A stretch of 64,000 nt of DNA from Paragordius varius (Eukaryota; Nematomorpha): positions 6,634,001-6,698,000 of the forward strand of contig OZ176050.1 of NCBI GenBank assembly GCA_964247055.1, in the 5' to 3' direction. Made by a program: the position numbers and the translations under genes. Positions within the stretch are counted from its first letter, which is position 1. The number at the start of each line of letters is the position of its first letter. Positions 25,752 to 38,834 of the stretch are shown here, piece by piece. The notes below the pieces were generated by a model. The model saw only the letters and a program-made list of their open reading frames with translations. It did not search any database and was not told the origin of the DNA.

Positions 25752-28700
25752 CATGATTAATAATTATGGGTTCATCGTTTAAAATCCTTTCGAAATCCGT
25801 TCTACTTTGTATTGATGGAACACTTTCGTCCAAATTCAAATCTAAATAATAAATAAATTTATGATTAATTCATATTATCAAAATCTTCCATTCAATGGTA
25901 GCCAATAAATAGAAATAATATCTATAATAGTAGGTTTTATTATAAAATTGTTATTTAAGCTAGCAAAATAAGATGAATTTACAAATGACTTTTATAATAT
26001 ATAAATTTAAGGGTTTATTTTTATGCAGGAAATCCACAACTCGTTAACCGTATTTTAACCGAATAAGATTTGTGTGCCATAAGTGAATTTCCACAATTTA
26101 AAATAGATCTAAGTTCATTTCATTTCATGCATCAATATTTATAAGCTTAAAATTTAAAAAAGAAGAGAATTTCTAATTATTTTTAATAATTTATTTTAAC
26201 ATTTTACTTGTATATTTTAAAAGTTAGGGTTACTATAGCCTAACAATCGCACTCTCTATATCAAAAATAGCTTATTGGATAGTAATTATCATACAATTTT
26301 ATTCAAGTTCATTTTTAATCTAAATAAAATCATCAATCTGAAATTTAATAGGTTGAGATTGTTTAAATCAAGGTAAATAGACAAAAAAATTAATATATAT
26401 GTTATAATAATATATACTTTCATGTAAATATGCCCGTAATTCATCTATATATAATTTGGAGTCTAACCAATCTCATTCCCAGTTTCATCCAAATCTAAAA
26501 ATATATTAAAAAATCAAATGTAAATAAAAAAGTATGGACACTATCATATTTTTTTAAAAAAAGGATGTAATAAATGTACTCAACACCTTTTCACTTTTTG
26601 TCTTAGTATTTTGGGGTAGTTTTATTTCCACTTTTAAAAGTTCAATTTATCAAACATTTCAATTAGATAAAAAGTTTGTATTTTTACAGTTTTGTGACTT
26701 CTAAAGTCTAAAATTGGGACAGCTCCAAAACATGATTCAAACGAACAGTTGATATTAAAATCAAAATATATCAAGTTTTTGCTATAAAATGTAGCCTGAA
26801 ACCTTTTAAAATTAATTTTTCACATCTAACCATAATATACATTTATTTGTCTGTTGCATTGGCGATTTATCAAAACTTACAGAAAGAAATGGCGGCGAAA
26901 AAGTTTGAGATGAGGATGTTTTTACAATATTATATTTTTTTAAAGAAATATTTTTGTATAATACACCCAAAAGGCAAAAGAAAATATTTTTAAATTCGGC
27001 TTTATATTTTTAAATATTCAAATTCAAATCGCTCTGTATAAAATACCCCAAAAGGTCTTATGGTATTGTATAAAATTAATTTTTTAAGTTAACTTAATAA
27101 ATTAATTAGTACGGATATATATATATAATATATATTATATATACACTGTGAAAAATTTTTAACGAAAAATTTTTTTTTCATGAGATAGCTTATGACCAGC
27201 GTATTCATATGATTTGTTTGACAACTTGGTTAATATTGAGAGAAAATCAAAATCGGGCAAAAAGTGAAAATTAAGGATAATTCAAAAAGTAATGATAAAA
27301 TTTGAAATATTATGGTTTATTATCATTTTAGGAGATATTTTCAATATATAAATAGCCTAAAATCATATAGTTTAAGTTTCTATGAAATTTCTGGTCAAAA
27401 GATGGCGTTTTTCTTTTGTCACACTTAAAAGAAAAAATAAATTTAATGAAACTATATTAAAATATTTTTTTCAAATTATTTACTACCTAAACTCACTATT
27501 AAAATCTTAACATATTCAGTAAAATAAACTTCTATATCAAAATAAAACCAAAAATATTGTTTTTTATTTTTGCATTTTTTTGTCATCTGGTATATGAGTA
27601 TATAAAAAATTTATACCGTTTTATTTTGGATTCTTACATGATTAGGAATTATTAAGTATATAATTTATAAAAAATTGGATTTAAAAAAAGTGGAATAATA
27701 ACCAAAAAATCCTTACAATTTCCTCTAACAAGTCTGTTTTATGAAAAATTAATATTTGTATTGGGATTTGTACGGATAGTTGGTATTTTACTAATTAATC
27801 CCATTTTGCATAAATTATATACGTAATAATTCCTAATCATGTAAGAATCCAAAATAAAACAGTATAAATTTTTTATACACTCATAAACCAGATGACAAAA
27901 AAATGCAAAAATAAAAAACATTATTTTTGGTTTTATTTTGATATAGAAGTTATTTTACTGGATAAAATATGAATGTTAAGATTTTAATAGTGAGTTTAGG
28001 TAGTAAGTAATTTAAAAAAATTATTTTAATATAGTTTCATTAAATATATTTTGTCTTTTAAGTGTGACAAAAGAAAAACGCCATCTTTTGACCAGAAATT
28101 TCATAGAAACTCAAAAATATTCGATTTTAGGCTATTTATATATTGAAAATATCTCCTAAAATGATAATAAACCATAATATTTCAAATTTTATCATTATTT
28201 TTTGAATTATCCTTAATTATCCTTAATTTTCACTTTTTCCCGATTTCGATTTTCTCTATTTCGAAAACTAGGTTGTCAACAAATAAAATTTTTTGCGGCA
28301 AATGAATAGACTGGTCATAAGCTATCTCATGAAAAAAAATTTTTCGTTAAATCAAAATGACCCTCTTTTTTGCACACAGTGTGCATATGTATATACATAT
28401 ATCACTTAAAAATATTAATAGAAAACATTTTTTATAATTTTTAAGTTAAATTGAACTTTAGTAGTTAAAACTTAAAATAATTTATATAGCATAATTCCGT
28501 ATGAAGCAATTTTCGGATAAATTTGCTGCAATCTGGTCGGATTATTTTTGTTTCATAATACTATATTTTAATTTTTTATTTGAACAATTTTTCTTTATAC
28601 ATAGGAACACAAAAATAGCACATAACTCGAATAAGTTCTTTGACAGTTTATAATCATCGTAATTATTTATATCTCAGAAATCAATGATTCATTACTTTAT

Positions 28701-31700
28701 TTAAATTAAAAATAATTTAGAGTTAAAATTAAAAATTATTTTTATGACAAAAAAATATTTTTAGAAATAAAAATATAACAATTTAAACCATAATTAGGTG
28801 TGAACAAAAAGATAATTATTATATGGTAAAATATTTTATAAAGCTAAGTTTTACCAGGCACAATAGATTCAGTGGCTTGGGATGCTAAATGATTAGGGTT
28901 GGAAAACCTGAAGGTAACGGGCCTAAAAGCACACAATATATATTTTGTATCAATCGTATCATACAAAATAAAATTAAAATTTACCAGTGCAATCAATAAT
29001 AAATATAGTCCTTATTAAGTTTTCCGTTTAGAGTAGATTTCAATTATCCTTGAAAAAAGAATAGAAAGAGGTGTTAAAAAAACTACTAATTAGTTTTTCA
29101 ACACAAGTTATGATTTAGACATTTTTTAATATTATCAAAATATTAGTAAAGGGTATCGTCAAGATAACAGTGGTATCATTCATAATGTACAAATTAAGCA
29201 TCTTGATGAAATAGATGGAAAATACATTTTAATTTTATGTTAATTAACTTTCGTAGCTTTAATAATGTCTCAGAAATATCTCACTAATTTGTAATTCACT
29301 GTAAAAATATTTTACAAAACTAAAACCTATTTTGTGATTTCAAAAACTGTCAAAACTTCAAAAGTTATCCTGGTTTTGGCAAATTATATAAAAAAATTTT
29401 AAACGGCTTAGCACATCCAAATGAATCATTATTATTAACTTGTTGTTTCCATTGCAACAAATTCGATCACCTCAGAAGCGATCATGATGTTAGATATTGC
29501 TGCTATTTCTGGGGGAGTAGCTATCAAACAATATGAATTTGGCATATAATTATCATAAATTAAATAAAATAAATGTTGTAAAATTTGTAAAATAAAAGAT
29601 ATAAAAATAGTTTTGGCGAATCTGATTTGAATCGAATGTGTAGTTTTTTAAAATAAAGAGAATCTAAAAGAAGGTTAATTGGTTAATAGAGAAGTTTTTT
29701 AGCTGAGGGGATTTAAATGGTTATGTTTTTTAATTTGTATTATAAGATGTTGTCAACATATCTACATCAAATTTTTATTTTGCTCGACTTTTCTATGAAT
29801 ATTCAAAAAATTTTTTTTATATTTTTTATAATATAGAATACAATATTTGGTATTGATGACAATATTTTTTTTAATACGTTCTGGTACCAATTCATAAATC
29901 AATTAGCAGGTGAGATGTATTCGAATTATTTAAGCATTTTTTTAACTTTACATTTTATACTTTACTTATAAAAATGAACCTAAACAATGTATCATTAAAT
30001 ATTTTCTAGCAAATTTTGAGAAGAAAATGTATCATATGGTAGATGGTAATGTTTCTTTTTAATTAATTTTGTTTCGTAGCGAATAAAAACGTCGTAAATA
30101 CGTCGTAAATATAGTATATAGATGGATATTTTTTAGTTATCTACGCAAACTAATCAGTTAAACAATACTTAAGATTGAAGTATTAAAAGAAAATTATTAT
30201 GAAAAATATATATTCTGTACCAATTCCTACTGCAGTAGTTGCTGCGACTAAAAAATTACAAATAAACCTTACCCACGGGCAAAACTATAAAAATGTATAA
30301 CACGCCTTACCCGCTGCCATGGCACCTTCAAAATTATTATTTCCAATTTACAGTCATGTATCCTTTATTTTATCAAAAATTTATTATTTTTTTTCGTTAA
30401 ATGGGCATAAATATTTGGTAAAGAATGGAGAAAAAAAGAGCTCTATGGTAAATTTTATACTTTTTTGATGAATATGATATTGTTAACACTTCCATTCAAA
30501 TTGGGGTATCTAAATACCCCAGACAAAATTTGAGTTATGATTTTTAAAAAACTACTGAAGGAAACGTTCACAATTTAAATTTATGCTTCTATCCTAAAAA
30601 AATATATAAATATGCCAAAATATCTAAATAAAATTTTGAAAAAAAAGTTCCATGTCAAACTACTTCGACGCCATTTTTATTTTACAAAATTTTTGTAAAA
30701 TATCGTCTTCATTTAATTTTAAAAGTAAAATTAAAGCTAATTTTTTATTTAAATTACATCTAATATCGATAGAAATAGAAAAAGCGGTTTACATTGATTT
30801 TCAATTTTATCATTGCACACATGTCACATTGACTAAATTTTTACCTTTCGATTTTAGCTTAAAAAAAGTAATATCAAGTATTTTCGAATAAAATTTTTTA
30901 TATATTTCAGTTTATTAATGTTATATGAGTGCAAAATTTTGCCATGGTTTCGATTTCTTTCATATTTTTTAAAGAATTTAATTTTAAACAGGCCTGGGGT
31001 ATTTAACTACCCCAATTTGAATCGGAGGACTAAAATGAATGTGATATTGTTAATACAATAGAGCTCTTGTTTTTTCCATTCTTTACCAAATATTTATACC
31101 CATTTAACGAAAAAAAAATAAATTTTTGATAAAATAAAGGATATATAACTGTAATTAAAAAAATACCAATTACTAAGCCATTTTCTAGACGTTGGTAATT
31201 TACATTTATTATTACTTGAGCCTGAATTACTGGACGAGGAATGGGATGAAAGTGTATCGTGTCTTTTTGTTTTGGACGATTGTGTTGTTAAAAATTTGTG
31301 TTTTTCCAATACTTTTTTTTCTTGCAAAAAGCATTAATGTAAAAAAATTGATATAAACTATTAAAGTAGTAAATCTATCCACGATAAGATCAGCAGATAA
31401 AATCTTTTGTAATTATTTTAAATAAAATGTTAATAATACCGTTTATTTTATCGATACGTTTTTCTGTTTGATTTCGCGACAAATTGGTGTCCGTTAAGAG
31501 AGTGACATTCAAAGTTGCTATATTATATTAAGTTTACAGTAGCGTGTGGCATAAAACAATATTAGTCCATAAAGGGATAAAAAAATATTCTTTATGAAAA
31601 AACAAGGGCATATAATGGTTATGTATATACAACTAAGCTTGTTTTTTTAAAAAAAACATGCTACTGTAAAATGATATGGCTATTTTTAGTAACAAATAAT

Positions 31701-34369
31701 TCATTAGGAGTTGTGATTTTCAAACTATAGATGAGACAAAATTTAATAAAGTGTTAAAAAATGTCATGATCACAAAGTAACTGTATTGCCCCATATTATT
31801 AATCATTTAATTGATAATTTATTGAATAATTAAGCAAATGTTTAACAATTATTTTTTCCAAACAAATGCTCTTTTTTACATTCATTTTGATAATATTTCA
31901 TTGCTTTTACAGTATTCATTGCCAATAAGTCAATAAAATAAAGAGAGGTATTATTGGCATATAATTATTTTCACTTTTAACTATTACTAGCCAATAATAT
32001 TGCCCTTTTTTGTATTTACGATTTGGCAATAATTAATAATTTTTAGCAATGTATACTTACTCATGTAATTGTGCGCAAAAGACGCACAGTGGTATGATTA
32101 ACAATTAGAACAATTTCATCTATATAGTTAAAAACATGTCCTATTGGTGTTTATATTATGTTTCAGACTTAAATTTTTAATTAAAGTTTGTACATAATAT
32201 TCCATATATAAAAATATGAATAAATATGAATAGGTAAACATCATAACATAGACGTTTTGGCTTAATTATGATTTTCATCTATACAATCCAGCGTCTATCA
32301 TAAAATTCATTGAAACTTACAAATGAGTAAGTAGACAATGCTACTCAGTTTTTCATTTAATCGCCAGATCGCATATTCGCAAAGGGCACCATTATTGAAT
32401 TATAATGGTAAAAAGTGAGAAAAATTTTAAGCCATTAATATTGCTCTTTGCCGAATATGCTATCTGGCAATAACTATATGAGAAACTAGCACAATGTATA
32501 CTAACTCATACTGTAAATTAGGAATAAAGGATAAAATCTACAAAATTTAAACAGGGTAAAATAAAAAATCAGTTTTGTTTAGCAAAAAAAATCGTAGCGC
32601 TTCGGCACCTCCTATCATATAGTATTATAAAATATTTACTGGAATGATTTGTGTTCGCTTCATTAGCATTCGCAGAATATAATATTTTATCTACAAAATT
32701 GTAAAATATTACATGTTTCTACCATTAGTAAAGTTATAAAAATTCATGTAACTTGTGTCATTAATATTTGTAATAGGCATCATAAATGTCCCATTTTGAG
32801 GATCTACACGGTAAAAAGCATGCACAATGATATTAATTCAATAATAAAACATTATTATTGCATAAACTTGGGTGCTTTTTAAAGCTGTAAGACAACGGTT
32901 GTATTTCGTAAATAGAAACAGCCATTTCAAATCATTCCAATTTAACACATTTTTAAATAATAAAAATTTAAACATAAATATTGGCCCCCGCCATACATTA
33001 CAAAAAATATATTCTTAAATAATTAAACGCAAGGTTTCTTGTATTAAGTTTATTAAAAAATCTATATATTTATATTAAATATTAAAATGCTTAATTTACC
33101 TATCATGACTGGAATCGTTTTTTTAAGCGGTAATGATGCATTGAACACCTCTTCAACTTATATATGATATAATTAAATTAATTTTTAGATATTTAATATA
33201 AATAGTATTATTTTACAAAATAAATACGCAAAAGTTTCTCAAAAATTTGGCACACAGCCAGGCACTGAGGGGCGAGGGGGGATAAGGGATGTTTTTAGCT
33301 TCAGGCGCTATAAATTAAGGGGTGCCGAATAATTTTAATTTTATAAATGATATTATTTTGTGGCATCGTCTAAATCAGGGTGCCTAATACAAATGCCTTC
33401 TCGGGCCGCATTTTCGTCCAAAAAAAGCTGCGGGCCTTCAAAAAATATATGGGCATTAATAAATATTTTATATTTTAAATGTAAAATTATAAACACGAAA
33501 ACAATAAAAAACTATTAATTTCACCAATTTTTGCTAGTTTGTTGCCGAATTCAGGAAAAAAATATTCAACATGTTAAAAATTAATTTTACCAAAAATTTA
33601 TTTTATAAATAGCGATAATTTTGTAAATTAATGAAAGTTTATTTTTCCAAATTTCCGCTGGGCCGCATGGACACCCCTTATATAGACGATATACGAATTT
33701 GGCATAAAAGGTGTTGCAAGAGGCTGCATTATTATATTGATGGCCAATAGAGGGACTTGAGTTTTTTTTTATGTTATCTTTTTTGAGTGGGGTCCCAAGA
33801 GTTTCATGCACAAGACGCCACAAAAAAATGAGGCTAACGGATTTAATCTTGGAAAAGTTTCCGAGCATTCGAAATAATTGGCCTTTATAAATAAATTATT
33901 AGTTTAAAAACATAAGACTTCATAAAAAAGCGGAATGTAACAATTTTTCTCGTTTCGATTTGGGCTTAAAAAAAGTGTCTGATGAATATTAATTGTACCA
34001 AGATTTTGGAACATGTTTTTGCAAATTATGGATTTCAAATTTTTCGTGGGCGGCGTATTGGTCACCCCTGATTCAGAACTTATATTGATAAATATTTTAT
34101 TTTAAACAACAATGTTGCATTATACAAATAGATAATAAATTTATGGTTACTTTCAGATTCATTTTCTGTATAGCTTAAATTGGACATATCTAGAAATGAA
34201 TAAAATTATACTGTAATTAATCGGACTGTTTATTCGATCTAATTTCTTCATTTTTATATGCGATGTTAAATTTCTCAAAAACTTCCGTAATTCTACCATT
34301 ATAATTTCATATTTACCTTTTATTTGCCAATTAGCTAACTCAAAATATAGTGATTTCTGTTGCACTCTT
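25752..34369 (-). CDS. Unrecognised multi-exon gene, partial
   Basis: Six minus-strand exons have good splice sites: 34369-34212, 31320-31174, 29520-29471, 28922-28855, 26494-26468 and 25841-25752. Phases agree across the first three and across the last three. Between 29471 and 28922 they do not, so at least one exon there is missing. Start and stop were not found. The product begins with a Lys/Arg-rich, probably helical part (FELANWQIKGKYEIIMVELR), followed by a Ser-rich linker (HDTLSSHSSSSNSGSSNN), TPPEIAAISNIMIASE, SNPNHLASQATESIVP, the 27-nt microexon LDETGNEI, and LDESVPSIQSRTDFERILND. The introns hold several transposons. I do not recognise the family. Confidence 0.55.
26579..27079. mobile_element. 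TTAA-type MITE, about 500 bp
   Basis: Left CAACACCTTTTCACTTTTTG with TTTTGGGGTAG; right TACCCCAAAAGG and a terminal TTAA. The left TTAA has mutated to CTCA. The family is the same as 9573-10085. It lies upstream (minus sense) of the 27-nt microexon. Confidence 0.55.
27144..28382. mobile_element. Foldback element, copy 2, both arms present (about 1.24 kb)
   Basis: The arms of about 550-600 bp are long inverted repeats, for example TTTAGGAGATATTTTCAATA at the left and its complement at the right. Ends are CACTGTG and TTTTTTGCACACAGTG in TA-rich flanks. Only short junk frames occur at the centre. The left arm lacks about 50 bp present in the right arm. It is the better-preserved relative of 5440-6478. 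Confidence 0.7.
30345..31165. mobile_element. Larger palindrome with a TTAA MITE at its centre
   Basis: Outer arms at 30345-30480 and 31045-31165 are inverted repeats (GTATCCTTTATTTTATCAAA and its complement; AGAGCTCT on both sides). Between them lies a TTAA-bounded MITE, 30483-31053, a reversed copy of 6720-7282. Either the MITE inserted into an older palindrome, or the family has a long and a short form. The right arm ends about 10 bp from the donor side of the exon at 31174-31320. Confidence 0.6.
31535..31668. mobile_element. Short foldback MITE (TACAGTAGCG family)
   Basis: Ends TACAGTAGCGTGTGGCA and CATGCTACTGTA are inverted. It is related to the near-perfect hairpin at 46032-46200; an isolated left end also occurs at 48861. 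Confidence 0.55.
31900..32510. repeat. Imperfect inverted repeats
   Basis: Arms at 32324-32383 and 32443-32508 are about 70 percent complementary, sharing GCCAGATCGCATATTCG-like text. A similar but weaker arrangement around GCCAATA/TATTGGC lies at 31915-32060. Probably decayed MITEs. No coding sequence. Confidence 0.4.
33263..33840. mobile_element. hAT-like MITE interrupted by another hAT-like MITE
   Basis: The outer parts (GAGGGGCGAGGGGGGATA at left; ATGCACAAGACGCCAC at right) resemble the ends of 14365-14630. Inserted at 33376-33679 is a second element with CAGGGTGCC at its left and TGGACACCCC at its right, plus internal GGGCCGCA blocks, like 59544-59841. A further GGTCACCCCTG terminus at about 34060 suggests another decayed relative. 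Confidence 0.5.
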
Positions 34370-34546
34370 CTGTTTATATTATTAAATTTAATGTGGATTT
34401 CAACGTTTGCATCTATTAAATTTGAAAATATTTTTAATATATAATATTATTATTACTCTTAAACTGTTAGTTAAATATGATATTTTGTCCATCAGTGTGA
34501 CAATTAAAACCTATAACTAACTACGTTATAGAAAGTAACTGCTTAA

Positions 34547-34578
<32 letters not shown>

Positions 34579-36289
34579 TTGTAAAAACCTTTGCATAATG
34601 GTATAATATTTTAAAGCTAAAAAATACAAAAATAAATCGCTACTTCAAAAATATAATTTTTTGTTCCTGTTTTTTAGGGTATATTTTTTCAAATTTATAT
34701 TCAAATAAATTAAACATTAAATTGTTATGGATAATCAAAAAATATGCGTTATATTATGTTTTTGAATGATAAATGGTATATTTTTTAATCCTTGTTTTCA
34801 AGTACAAGCTAATATTGTATATAACCCATTAAATCACGTTAAATGATTATCTTTAAATGTAAACACTTAGAAATGTTCAATTCAATAAAAAAGCTTATTG
34901 ATTGGACAATTTATTTGGTATTTGATGTGGCAAAAATTATATTTAGTTGTTAAAATTTTTAAATAAAATAGCGTTCTCCGTTGTTTGACTTAAAAATAAT
35001 TATGCCAATTTACGAAAAATTGATATTATACTTTATTTGATAAATAATGTAATCACTCTGTAAAAGGTAAAATGAGACCTGAATGAGATTGCTGAATATG
35101 GAGGAATAGAATATATTTTATAATTAACACATAGAGAATCATATTAATAATTTTAGTAGTTTTTAGGGGCTTTGCTTCAAATATACACGTACAAACTTAT
35201 TTATTAAAATCAGTAGCGTTGTTTTACACATATAATTCCCCTACAATAAAATGTATAAACAATAAAATTATTTAGTACAGATATACCATATAGGGTTTAT
35301 TTACGTCCTATTTTGACCTGATAAATAAATTTGCTAATTATAAAAATAGATTTTATAAATTAGATTGTTACCGTAATAGACGGATGTGCTATTATTTTTA
35401 GATACTACCTATTATTTATCGTAAATTAAATAAAAACTTCCCTATTACGCATATTTATATATGTACGGCACAGAAGTGTCCAACACGCGACCTGCCGAGA
35501 CTTTATATGCGGCTCCAGAAAAATTTGGAAATTCATAGTCTGCATGAATAAGCTGACAAAGTGTTAGTCAAATTGGTAATTTCCAAAAAAATTCTATCCA
35601 AATGGCAAAATGATATAGAAAAAATTGTTATATGGTGTTTAAATTTTACACCCTTCTATGTTTGAAATAAAATTTTTAGGAATGCCCTAATATACCTCGA
35701 ATGTGGCCCGCCAAGTCATTTGGGTTGGACATTTGGGAATAGTATAAAGAGAATTATTATTGGTTAAATGAGTTTTTTATTGGTTAATAAAGGAAAAATT
35801 TAAATATTGTTTTAATTTAAAAAAACCTATATTTTGGAGCTAGTTTACATTTTCCTACACAAATTAATTACCCAAACAAATAATATGCCTGTTTATTGTA
35901 AAATTAATTAGGTGTGTTGGTCTTTTATTCATAAAATAAATATCACTCGATAAATTTTTACTTTTTTTCCATTTTAGAACGACTAATTTGTTATAAAATT
36001 TCAGAACTTTTTGATATTATATTAATACTAACTGGCCATGTCACGCTTCGCTGTAACGCAGTCTCAGCGATAATTATTAATAATTTGCATTAAATAGAGG
36101 TAATGGAGATATAAAAATAGTAAAAAAACATATTTAATAAAAAGAATGTTTCTATTCTTTTACGCGATTTTGCATAGGCTCAAATATTTATTTGAAATCA
36201 TATTTCTGCTAATTAAATTTAATATTCAAATATCATTGGATTTATTTTAAGATGTTTTACGAAATCATGGTTAAATGTGTTCACACAGC
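34370..36289. other. Non-coding stretch with a TA microsatellite and a hAT-like relic
   Basis: A TA run lies at 34548-34574. A degraded hAT-like element spans about 35471-35736 (CAGAAGTGTCCAACACG at left; GTGGCCCGCCAAG at right). No exon of either flanking gene was recognised, although upstream exons of the minus-strand gene may lie here. Confidence 0.4.
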
Positions 36290-38345
36290 TGGGATCAAGG
36301 AATATAAAAAGTATTTCATTTGTGGTCCCCTTTTAAAGGAAAAATATTATACGAATTCATCAAAAATGTGTTTAACTGAATTCGTATGGCCTCTTAAATT
36401 TTTTGAGAATTCTTTAAAACCACGCCATTTTTGTATGGCGTCTCAGATTTAAACCGGTAGACCCACACCCATAGACCTATATGGAAAAAGCGCTGAGTTA
36501 AATTCTTTATAGGGCAAATAATTGGAATCATCTTTGATACCATAGTCTCAGGGGTTATTTGAAAAAATACCTCACCAAAAATAATCGTTATGTGATGGCT
36601 TATTTTAAGGCATAAAGGCAAATTAACCGCTAATAAGAAAATCCCTGACCTACCTAATTACGGGTAATATTTCAAGCTTTTAATAAGCTCATTAGGCTTC
36701 ATAAATTTTCATTAGCTCCAAAACAACGCAATAATAGCGCAGTTTTTGGCGGGTAGCTCCTTACCCAAGGGTAGGTATAAAAAAGTTGCTAAAATCGTTG
36801 CCTTTATATGGGAATATCTGGAATTATCATTGATTTCATATGTTCCTATTAATCTCATAGGTTTTCTGAAATTTGGCTCCAAAGGCATGTATCGATATGG
36901 TGACGCAGTTTTGCGCGGGTAGCCCCCTCTAACCAGAGGGGAAGCAAAAAAAACGCTCGATCAAAATTTTTCTTTGATTCGGGTAATATCTGGAATCATG
37001 ATTGATTCCAGATGCTGTCGTGGAATTTTCGAAAAATTGCCTCAAAATCAAATGGTCATTCTATGCTGGGGCATTTTTCAGGGCAAGGGCCTAATTAAGG
37101 GGTAATTTACTAAAACCGCTCTGCCTTTTTACGGGTTATATTTCAAGTCCCTATTGAACTCATATGGTCTGATAAGTATTCCAAAATTCGCCTCCAAAGC
37201 CACGCTGTATCGATATGGTGGCGCAGTGGTAGGCGGGTAGCCCCCTACCCAGAGGTCAGTATAAGAAAGACGTTTGATAAAATTTGCCTTTCTAGGGGAA
37301 TACCTGGAATCATCATTCATTCCATATGTTCTTAATGGTTTTTGGAAGAATGGCTTCAAAACCAAATAATAGTACAATGATAACGCATTTTTTAGAGCGT
37401 AATGGTCCAAATAACCGCTAATTTAAACCACTCGACTTAAATTTTTGCCTTTGTACGGGTAGTATTTCAGGCACTTATTGAACTTATATCGTTGGATAAG
37501 TTTTCTGAAAATTAACTTCTAAACAACACAATTTCGATATGGTGGCGCAGTTTTAGGCGGGTAGCCTTTTACCCAGAGGCTTATGAAAAAAAAGCGATTG
37601 GTTAAAATTTTTGCCTTTTTGCGAAGAATACCTGGAATCATGTTTGATTCCATATGCTCTCATTTGTTTTTGGGGAATTGCCTCAAAACATCATTCTATG
37701 GTGGCGCATTTTTCATGGCGTGAAGGGCATAATTAACGGCTGAATTTAATGCACGACCTAAATTTTTGCCTTGTTATAGAAATTTTAAGCACCTATTGAA
37801 CTCATATGGCCTGATAGGTTTTCGGAAATTTAGCCCCAAAGGCTCGCTATTTCGATATGACGGGGCAGTTTTTAGCGGGTATCTCCTTACCCAGCAGACA
37901 ATATGAAAAAACTCACGACTGAAAGGTTTGTCTTTAACAGAGAATACCTAGAATCCTCATTAAATTTTTACGGTCGCATACCTTAAGCAAAAAATAGAAA
38001 AATTATTTTTTTTTAAAAAATTGCATTTTACGGGGGAGCGGGTAAAAAGAGGGCCTAAATTAAAGCGAGCTGGGTATGTTCGGAGCAAATGAAAAAAAGT
38101 ATATAAAAATCATATTTGAAATTGAATGGTCCAACACGTTCTCCGGAAAATTGTCTCAAAGATACAATTTTTGTGAACCGTTTTTACACTGAGTAAGCCC
38201 GAACTGGGGGCCTAATTTAAAAAAAGGCGAAGCTATTGTCGGGGCATTCATTAATGATTATATTTTTTGGACATTTGGATTTGAATGGGTCTACCGGTTT
38301 TCCGGAAACAGATCACAAAGCCAGCATTTTCCATTTTTATAAATA
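36290..38345 (-). repeat. Family A repeat, copy 3, longest, with ~320-bp internal period
   Basis: This copy is reversed relative to copies 1 and 2 and starts at 38345 with the GATCTGTTTCCGG block (minus sense). On the plus strand a GGGTAGC...TACCCAGAGG motif recurs near 36751, 36918, 37240, 37561 and 37878, spaced about 320 bp apart (one half-step of 167). Each unit also repeats a CCTGGAATCAT phrase. Short open frames inside do not recur in the other copies. It is non-coding and of unknown class. Confidence 0.65.
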
Positions 38346-38834
38346 TATTGATAATAAATTAGTTTATTAACTTTTATACTGACCTCCTAGTGAAGTTTAA
38401 ATTAATAATTTTATTAAGTAAATTAAATCATATATGATGTAATATTATGACTAGCATTTGTTTTTGAAATTTTATCATTGAATCTCCTCGAGTTTAAAAT
38501 ATGTTTAAAATTATTTTGCCTTATTAAAAGCATATCAGGATTCTAATAGCTAATTTTTAAATTTGCATTCAATCTTATCCTTATGTTTTTCCCAAATTTG
38601 CATCAAAATGCAAAATATAAAATTTGATTTATAGAACAGCAAACAGAATATTGATTAATTTACTTCTTTGTCTTTGCGGTCCGCAACTTTCTGCCAATTA
38701 ACTAATATGACTTAATGTTTCCTAGCAAAATTTTTTGAATACCAAAATCGTTGTATGGATATCAAATTAATTGAATTTATATTTATATATAATTTAAAAA
38801 AAGTTTAGATAAATATTTATCTATAATGATAAAT
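38346..38834. other. 3' flank of MRPS11
   Basis: AT-rich, with no gene or repeat seen. It would contain the MRPS11 3' UTR on the minus strand. Confidence 0.4.

Noticed and set aside
30040-30320. Two donor-like CGG|GTAAGG / TGG|GTAAGG sites on the minus strand
   Set aside because: The short segments before them do not hold an open frame that fits the phases of the neighbouring exons.
36252-36452. 66-codon plus-strand frame starting with ATG
   Set aside because: It runs into the family A repeat and has no splice or homology support.
37129-37410. 93-codon minus-strand frame
   Set aside because: It crosses the ~320-bp units of the family A repeat; the neighbouring units do not keep the frame open.
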